Shown one piece after another: positions 58,604 through 64,000 of a stretch of DNA of 64,000 bases. Both the position numbers and the translations under genes were made by a program. Numbering within the stretch: position 1 is the first letter of the stretch; each line of letters begins with the position of its first letter. Source of the DNA: Valencia hispanica (Eukaryota; Chordata; Actinopteri; Cyprinodontiformes; Valenciidae). The notes beneath the pieces are model-generated. The model saw only the letters and a list, made by a program, of their open reading frames with translations, ran no database searches and had not been told where the DNA came from. Location: NCBI GenBank assembly GCA_963556495.2, contig OY747716.1:17000540-17064539 (forward strand), written 5' to 3'.

Positions 58604-59850
58604 GATTCATTATTCTGTGTCAAGTTGATGCTGAAATGTCTGCTTTGGAAAATAAGACACGGTGTGAAAAGATGTTGATGTACTATTTTAATATTTAGCA
58701 TAAAAAGAACTGCAAACACAACCTGTTTTCACACTGCGCTGATTTCCAGTCTGTGGAGGATTCCATCACTCGGAAACTTGACGTTCTCTTCTATAATGGA
58801 TTGCCCCCACTGTCATTGTTTGTCAGTGCCAAACAGTGGAGTTGAAGTAAAAGCTTGTTCTCTTTGATTTTCAAGGGGAATGACATCGAAACCCGCCAGT
58901 CGAGAGAGGCGTTTTATAGTCTCAGAATCATTTTGGATATTCGACTCAAGGGAATGTCATGTTTATAATGCCTGACCAAATATGAGCACAATGAAGAGAA
59001 AGAAAACACCAGAGTCTGCACTCAGGTGCTGCTGACTGCATCTTTTGATTCAGTCGTACAGTTATACTGCATTTCAACAGCCTGTAGACAAGATCTTGAG
59101 TAAAATTGGAGACTTGAGAGTGTACACAGCAACAGTAAGTCCACCTTGTTTAATCTATATTTTGCATCCAACAAGTGAGACTTTCATTTTTATTTCTGAC
59201 ATTTTCTGGAGCAAGTTTTTTATACTGACGTTTGGCCTTTTTTCAGTGCACTGTTTGTGCCTCACCTGTGAATCATTCAAGCATGAAAAAGCATTAGAAC
59301 GATCTAACTCAAGGGACATATCAGTATTGTATATTTTCTTTTCCAGTAACCTAAGAAAACATCCCACAGTGGATGAACAAAATTTAAGAGCAATGCTCAT
59401 GAAAGATAAGAACAGTTGACCATTTTTCCTGATTGGAACGTTTAAAGTAACCAACTTATAGTGACTATATGAATAAAATAAAATAAAAAACATGTTTTTT
59501 GTGTGAAATATTGAGCCTGATTTCTAGGTAAACCAATATTTTGTAAAGTTGTGGTTTTATTTACATTTTCTTACTGTTTAGGATCCTCTTAATATGATTC
59601 CTTAGTAAGTGTCAAACTGATGAGAGCTTTTTGTCAGCTCTATGGGGCATACGACGGCAAACCCCAGCTTTCCTAACCCTATCTGCTTATACCAGTATTT
59701 CACTTTTCTCTTGGTAACAACATAGAAATAATTCCAGTTGCATAAAACTAGTGCTTTCGTGGTTTGAAAATTAAAGGAGCCTCATACATCTCTTTTTATA
59801 GTCGGTAAGCTGTAAAACAGCTGACTGCAAGTTTAATATCCAGGCAGATA
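58604..59850. other. unassigned noncoding DNA
   Basis: No gene is recognised. A 124-codon frame at 59045-59419 has no domain, a composition like translated AT-rich DNA, and overlaps an opposite frame of similar length. Confidence 0.5.
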
Positions 59851-60045
59851 TCCATCCATCAATTGCCTATACCTACTTATCCTTTCAGGGTCTCCTGTGG
59901 CCATTGGGCAAGAAGCGGGGGTACCTGGAGAGAGCTTTCATATGCACTGGGAAAACATCCAAACTCCATGCAGACTCTTGGGATTTGAACCTGGATTTTC
60001 ATCTTGCATAGCAACAGTGCTAACCACTCCCCTATGTGAAGCCCC
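59851..60045 (-). mobile_element. tRNA-derived SINE, internally deleted
   Basis: On the minus strand, GGGAGTGGTTAGCACTGTTG (A-box region, 60013-60031) and GGTTCAAATCC (B box, 59981-59991) form the tRNA-like head; TCTGCATGGAGTTTGGATGT and CTCTCCAGGTACC follow, and then the sequence jumps to GCCCAATGGCC and AGGATAAGTAGGTATAGGC before (GATG)n. The middle of the body present at 30801-31165 is missing. Both promoter boxes remain, so it is the only copy here with an intact Pol III promoter arrangement. Confidence 0.75.
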
Positions 60046-60225
60046 CAAGCAGATAGTGTGACGAGTTCAAGCTTATACCAACTTGTTGGGTCTATGTTTC
60101 TATGTAAAGAGCAGAACTCCACAAAGGAATAATATCCAAAGCTATTGCTTCAATCTAGGATATATAACTATCAAAATGATGTTGATTAAATGTTTTAGAA
60201 AGCTTTGTAATTAATGTAATTTCAG

Positions 60226-60256
<31 letters not shown>

Positions 60257-61204
60257 GTAGCAGTAGTAGGTCTAATTGTTTCGGTTTTATATTAAAGGAG
60301 TGAGAACATTATATACTTATTTTTTACATTTGCGTTAATACCCTGTTACTATGTAACTTTGATGGTTTTTACTAGTTTGTCATACCTTGAGAGTCTCACA
60401 CCAGCCTATGCTATGACTAATGGTCCATAAACTCGTCTAATTATGTCTAAAACCACTCACAATCTCCAATTCATCATTTTACATCTGTATGTCACTGTAT
60501 CTCTTGGTAGCTAAAGGCTTTTCGATTTAAGATCATATTTCTAGTTTATTTTTAAAGTCCCAAAACAATGAGCCAGCTGCCTCAACATAGCCTCTGCTAT
60601 CATCTCTCTATTATGGAAAGACATTCTGTGCTTAATGATGGAGTGACTCACCCAGAACGATGCTTCAGGGGCTTCCTACGCTTTTGAAGTTGGCTGGGTA
60701 GTGATTGACTGTTGTCCGATTACCTGAAATTAAGTTGCCTCTGCTTTTTTCTTTCTCTGCTTACTTTTTGTAAAGAGGTCAGTGTTGTAGCTCAGTGAAA
60801 AGATTGAAAGCACCTGTCCATATTTTTCTTCTTTGGAACAACAAAGCCAGTTTGAGAGATCAGACCGATGCATTTTGAATATGACATGATTGAAAAAAGT
60901 ATTCTCAACCCCCAATCTTTTTTTCATTGTTAATATTTTCTATTCAGATTAACATTAAATAAAAATCCAGTCAATCCAACTAGTTATCTTCAAGCACTTG
61001 ATGTCCATTGACTATTTATGGACAGCCTGTCTTGGCCTTTATAGTATTTTGTTACGAAAAATGTAATAGCCTATAGGTTTGTTTAGAGCCAGGGAGGAGT
61101 GAGCAGAGTCCAGAGTGTTGGTTCATGTTGTGCGGAGTAGATGGTGGATCACTGAAGGGCAGACAGGTGTTGTGCCACAGATAGGTAGGTTTTGGCTATG
61201 AATA
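60046..61204. other. unassigned noncoding DNA with (ATT)10
   Basis: No gene is recognised. (ATT)10 lies at 60227-60256. 60540-60760 has the texture of conserved noncoding DNA (GAGCCAGCTGCCTCAACATA and GTGACTCACCCAGAACGATG). Confidence 0.5.
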
Positions 61205-63190
61205 ATTATGAATAATTGCTTAGGGCAATTATTAATCAGATTAATAATTTTATGTAAAAATTACCACGTTTAGGGCACCACCTGGATTCCAGGAATATCA
61301 ATAACCAAATTGTTCAGTCTCAGTTTATGTTTATGACTACCTGCCTGATAAGGCTGAGATAATTTAACAATATATGAAGGAATAAGTTCTTGGCGTACCT
61401 GAACAGCGAGTTACTACTCATGTAGGTGAAATAACAACAACAGTTTTTCCAAAATACAAGAGTTTATTACAACAAGAATTCACTTTCATTTAACATACTT
61501 TTATCAAAAAACTCACCAAACTAGTAAAACACAACTAAAGTACTAAGAAAAGAATAACGATAAATCTCACACTCCGAAGTAAAACAGTAAAAGTGATAAA
61601 AATGCACAGAAATAGAAACAAACAATAAATTGATAATGATGTCACAGTTCAGAATGAACATGTTTGCTCAAAGACCAAAGCTTGTATTAAACAGTGTTAG
61701 GAATAAAGCTAAGTTAGTTTTAAACTAATTGCGAATAGTTTAATACTAATCAGCACATTCTTGTTTGTTTTCAAACCACCAATTCACAATGCAAAGCAGA
61801 AGTGAAGAAAAACATTTTTTGGAAGAAGCAATGTTTCATTAAACCATTTGCTGAATTAGAAATCAATAACCTTTAGATAATTGATTCTATTTAATAGATC
61901 GGTCACCGCAGTGATTGATCTAATTTAATATTTAGACTTTATGTTGACGTTAACGGCTGTACCAATTATGCCGATCTAATTTAGTATTTTGACTTACCAA
62001 GAAGGCGGTCTCAAAGATGACTTAAAAGATTAGTTTAGTGTTTAAACTATCCGTTTTAAAGTCGATCTCTATTTTGAATAGCATTTACGGCAGTCTTTAT
62101 TGTTAATGAGTAAAATACCATCAATGGCGGGCCCACGTGGTTCACTAGAGCATGTAGCTTACAGCTAACTCACGTGGTGCTGCTTAAAGTCGCTCTGGAT
62201 CATTTATTAAACATCAAACGAAAAACAGTCGGATTGAGTAACTCAGGTTGCAGGATATAAAACGACTTTCCATCGGAAACCTCGAAAATCACTGTTTAAA
62301 CCTCCAGGCCGACCGGCCTGTTTGTACCCGAACAATAAATGAAATCTTACACAAAGTAACAAATCACAGTGAAAATAAACAACCCTTAAATCTTGTTTAA
62401 ACTAACCTAATCTCGCCTCTGCCCAGACAGACCTTATTGAACGGTTAAAGTTCTCCAGGTTGCTCCGTGGATGATGGGCGAAGCTAACACAAAGTTAGCC
62501 CACAGGCTAGCCACAGCTGCGGTCCGTTAGCAGTGGGGGGATTATAGCTATTAAATCGCGGGTAGCATTAGCTCGGAACGTCATGTCGTCCTCTTCGGCT
62601 TACTAAACAGCGATCAGCTGCACCTCAGTTCACCAACACAGTACCTTCCCTGCAGGTTCAAGATAGCATTGTACCAGGCTTTGTCGCGGTGGGGTAACGC
62701 TCCAGTCTCGACCCGGTTCTGTGGCATTCGCTAGCTGTTAGCGGCTCGCTTCATACGGCAGCATCTGTTCAGAAAGCAGGGCTCAGGGCGGAACAGTGGG
62801 GTTTATCTCAAAACACTGGGTTTGATTCACCTGATTGATCAGCAGTATTGTCGTCCTCGGAGTGAGTTCCTCTCAGAACTCGCGTCTTTTCCCTCGCCAG
62901 CGAGGGAAGGATTGGATCTCTCCTGGCGCTGTTTGGCTGAAAGCCAGAACTGGAGAGGGTGTGAAAATCTGTGGCGGTGCCTTATATAACCTCTGGTCTT
63001 CTTCTCCTCCTGTCAAAGCTAGAATGTGGGTTAGCGCCACCCAATGGCTGTCCCCAACACAGGTTAGGTTGGAGAATTCAAGAAAATGAGGAACCTTGCG
63101 GATGCTGGTCATGGAGGGTGGAGTCCGGGAGGTTTTTGCATGAAGAGGCTTTGATAGACAATCCAGGATGCGTGACAGAGAGAACGATTC
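61205..63190 (-). other. LTR-like or promoter-like tract of unusual texture
   Basis: On the minus strand, TTATATAAGG (TATA box, complement of 62980-62989) precedes a CpG- and GC-rich leader (62400-62960) with a 9-bp hairpin (62889-62908); about 1.5 kb on, AATAAA (complement of 61463-61468) is followed by a TTGTTGTTATTT downstream element. An uneven array of GATCTAATTTAATATTTAGA-like units lies at 61883-62100. A long LTR or a short noncoding transcription unit would explain the layout. No TG...CA ends or target duplication were found, and no protein frame is seen, so its identity is open. Confidence 0.35.
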
Positions 63191-64000
63191 AATAACTAAC
63201 TCGAGAGGTAACCTTGGAAGCAGGGAAAGAGAACACAGTTAATATGAGGCTTGGAAAAACACTAGGAGATTCTACGAAGAGACTCAGAGAGCTAAAGCTC
63301 CCACTTGGGTTGACACTGAGGCGTTGAATGACTGACAGCCAGCTCCTTAAAAGCAAACCCCACTCAAACACAGCATACACAGATCCCTGACCAGGTCAGA
63401 CTTGGTTGGTCCATTTTATTGACTGCTGCACGTTGAGACTTTCAGCCATCATCTTTATTAGGACTATTAAAACCAATGTTGTCCTTGCAGTGTCTTCTCA
63501 GTAAGAAATTGGCTAAAAGTTTAATTTCCAGAGAGCTTACAATGTCTCAAAATGTTCTTATGTATACAGTATAAATCAGTTAAGAGAAGGTTGCAAAAAA
63601 GGTAACGCTACCGAGGTCTCTTCAAATTCGACTTTGTTCGCTATTGTTTCTGCATATGAACTTTGTACTCACTATGTTTTCTATGTACAGTAAAAGGAAT
63701 CCGGGAAAGTTTTCATGGTAACATATGGACTGGGCATCCTTTATATCACTCAAGTGGCAAATAACTGATCTCATACTAATAACCCTTTTGGGTAAACAGC
63801 AACTTGCAATCTACAATCTAGCTCACTCAAGAAGGATGTCCTTTTTAAGGCAAATTTATAAGCATTGGTTTGTGCTGTGAAAAGTTTGTCTATTATTATG
63901 GTCTGGTGTACAGTCATCATGTTTTAGTTCGATCTTATTCTCTGCTCCAGTCTCCATATTCTTACATTGCATGGAGTCCGATTTACCTCTTCACATTATT
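63191..64000. other. unassigned noncoding DNA
   Basis: No gene is recognised. The odd tract at 61205-63190 may extend to about 63390. The window ends in non-repetitive DNA. Confidence 0.5.

Overview
This window looks like teleost fish nuclear DNA, probably a percomorph. It is AT-rich, has no continuous host coding sequence, and holds fish-type transposons: Rex3/RTE and L2-like LINEs, a tRNA-derived SINE with a (GATG)n tail, several Tc1/mariner fragments, hAT and Harbinger-like elements, gypsy-type LTRs and many short inverted-repeat elements. I recognise no intact host gene, tRNA, rRNA or CRISPR array. The best reading is a gene desert or very large intron. The species cannot be named from the sequence.

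Layout. 1-7400 is mostly single-copy-looking DNA with one SINE tail and a perfect palindromic RFX (X-box) motif at 4016-4029. 7421-8336 holds a Tc1-like end and a non-autonomous element with a broken captured exon on the minus strand. 8340-13350 is unassigned apart from simple repeats. 13357-14616 holds two abutting inverted-repeat elements; one has a Myb-like reading frame and the other a small SINE-tail insertion with a 13-bp target duplication. 15325-15790 and 18955-20065 are old Tc1 copies. 20200-21080 is the best candidate cluster of conserved regulatory DNA. 24029-26024 is a Tc1 fragment followed by a hAT with BED-finger remnants. 27114-28810 is a MITE end plus an L2-like LINE carrying an esterase ORF1 and an APE endonuclease. 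30801-31165 is a SINE. 33484-34614 is a 5'-truncated Rex3 with target duplication.

37368-39074 is a hAT inserted into the tip of a MITE that has a second copy at 55075-55665. 40309-41572 is a hAT with a perfect 8-bp duplication and two strong hairpins. 41900-42850 is a Tc1 split by another MITE. 44283-46028 is a MITE with a solo LTR inside. 48005-48855 is another Tc1. 52060-52792 is a MITE with a palindromic microsatellite. 55853-58603 is a Tc1 interrupted by a gypsy-type LTR, its polypurine tract, a minisatellite-rich proline-rich ORF, and a LINE tail. 59851-60045 is a SINE. 61205-63190 is a compositionally odd tract with promoter and polyadenylation signals that may be a long LTR or a promoter unit.

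No pathway or operon exists here. The functional story is transposons inserted into one another, interspersed with non-repetitive blocks that may be enhancers. I found no convincing new autonomous system. The points most worth checking are the captured exon at 7838-7994, the tract at 61205-63190, the nested stack at 55853-58603, the hairpins at 40648-40778, and the candidate conserved blocks.
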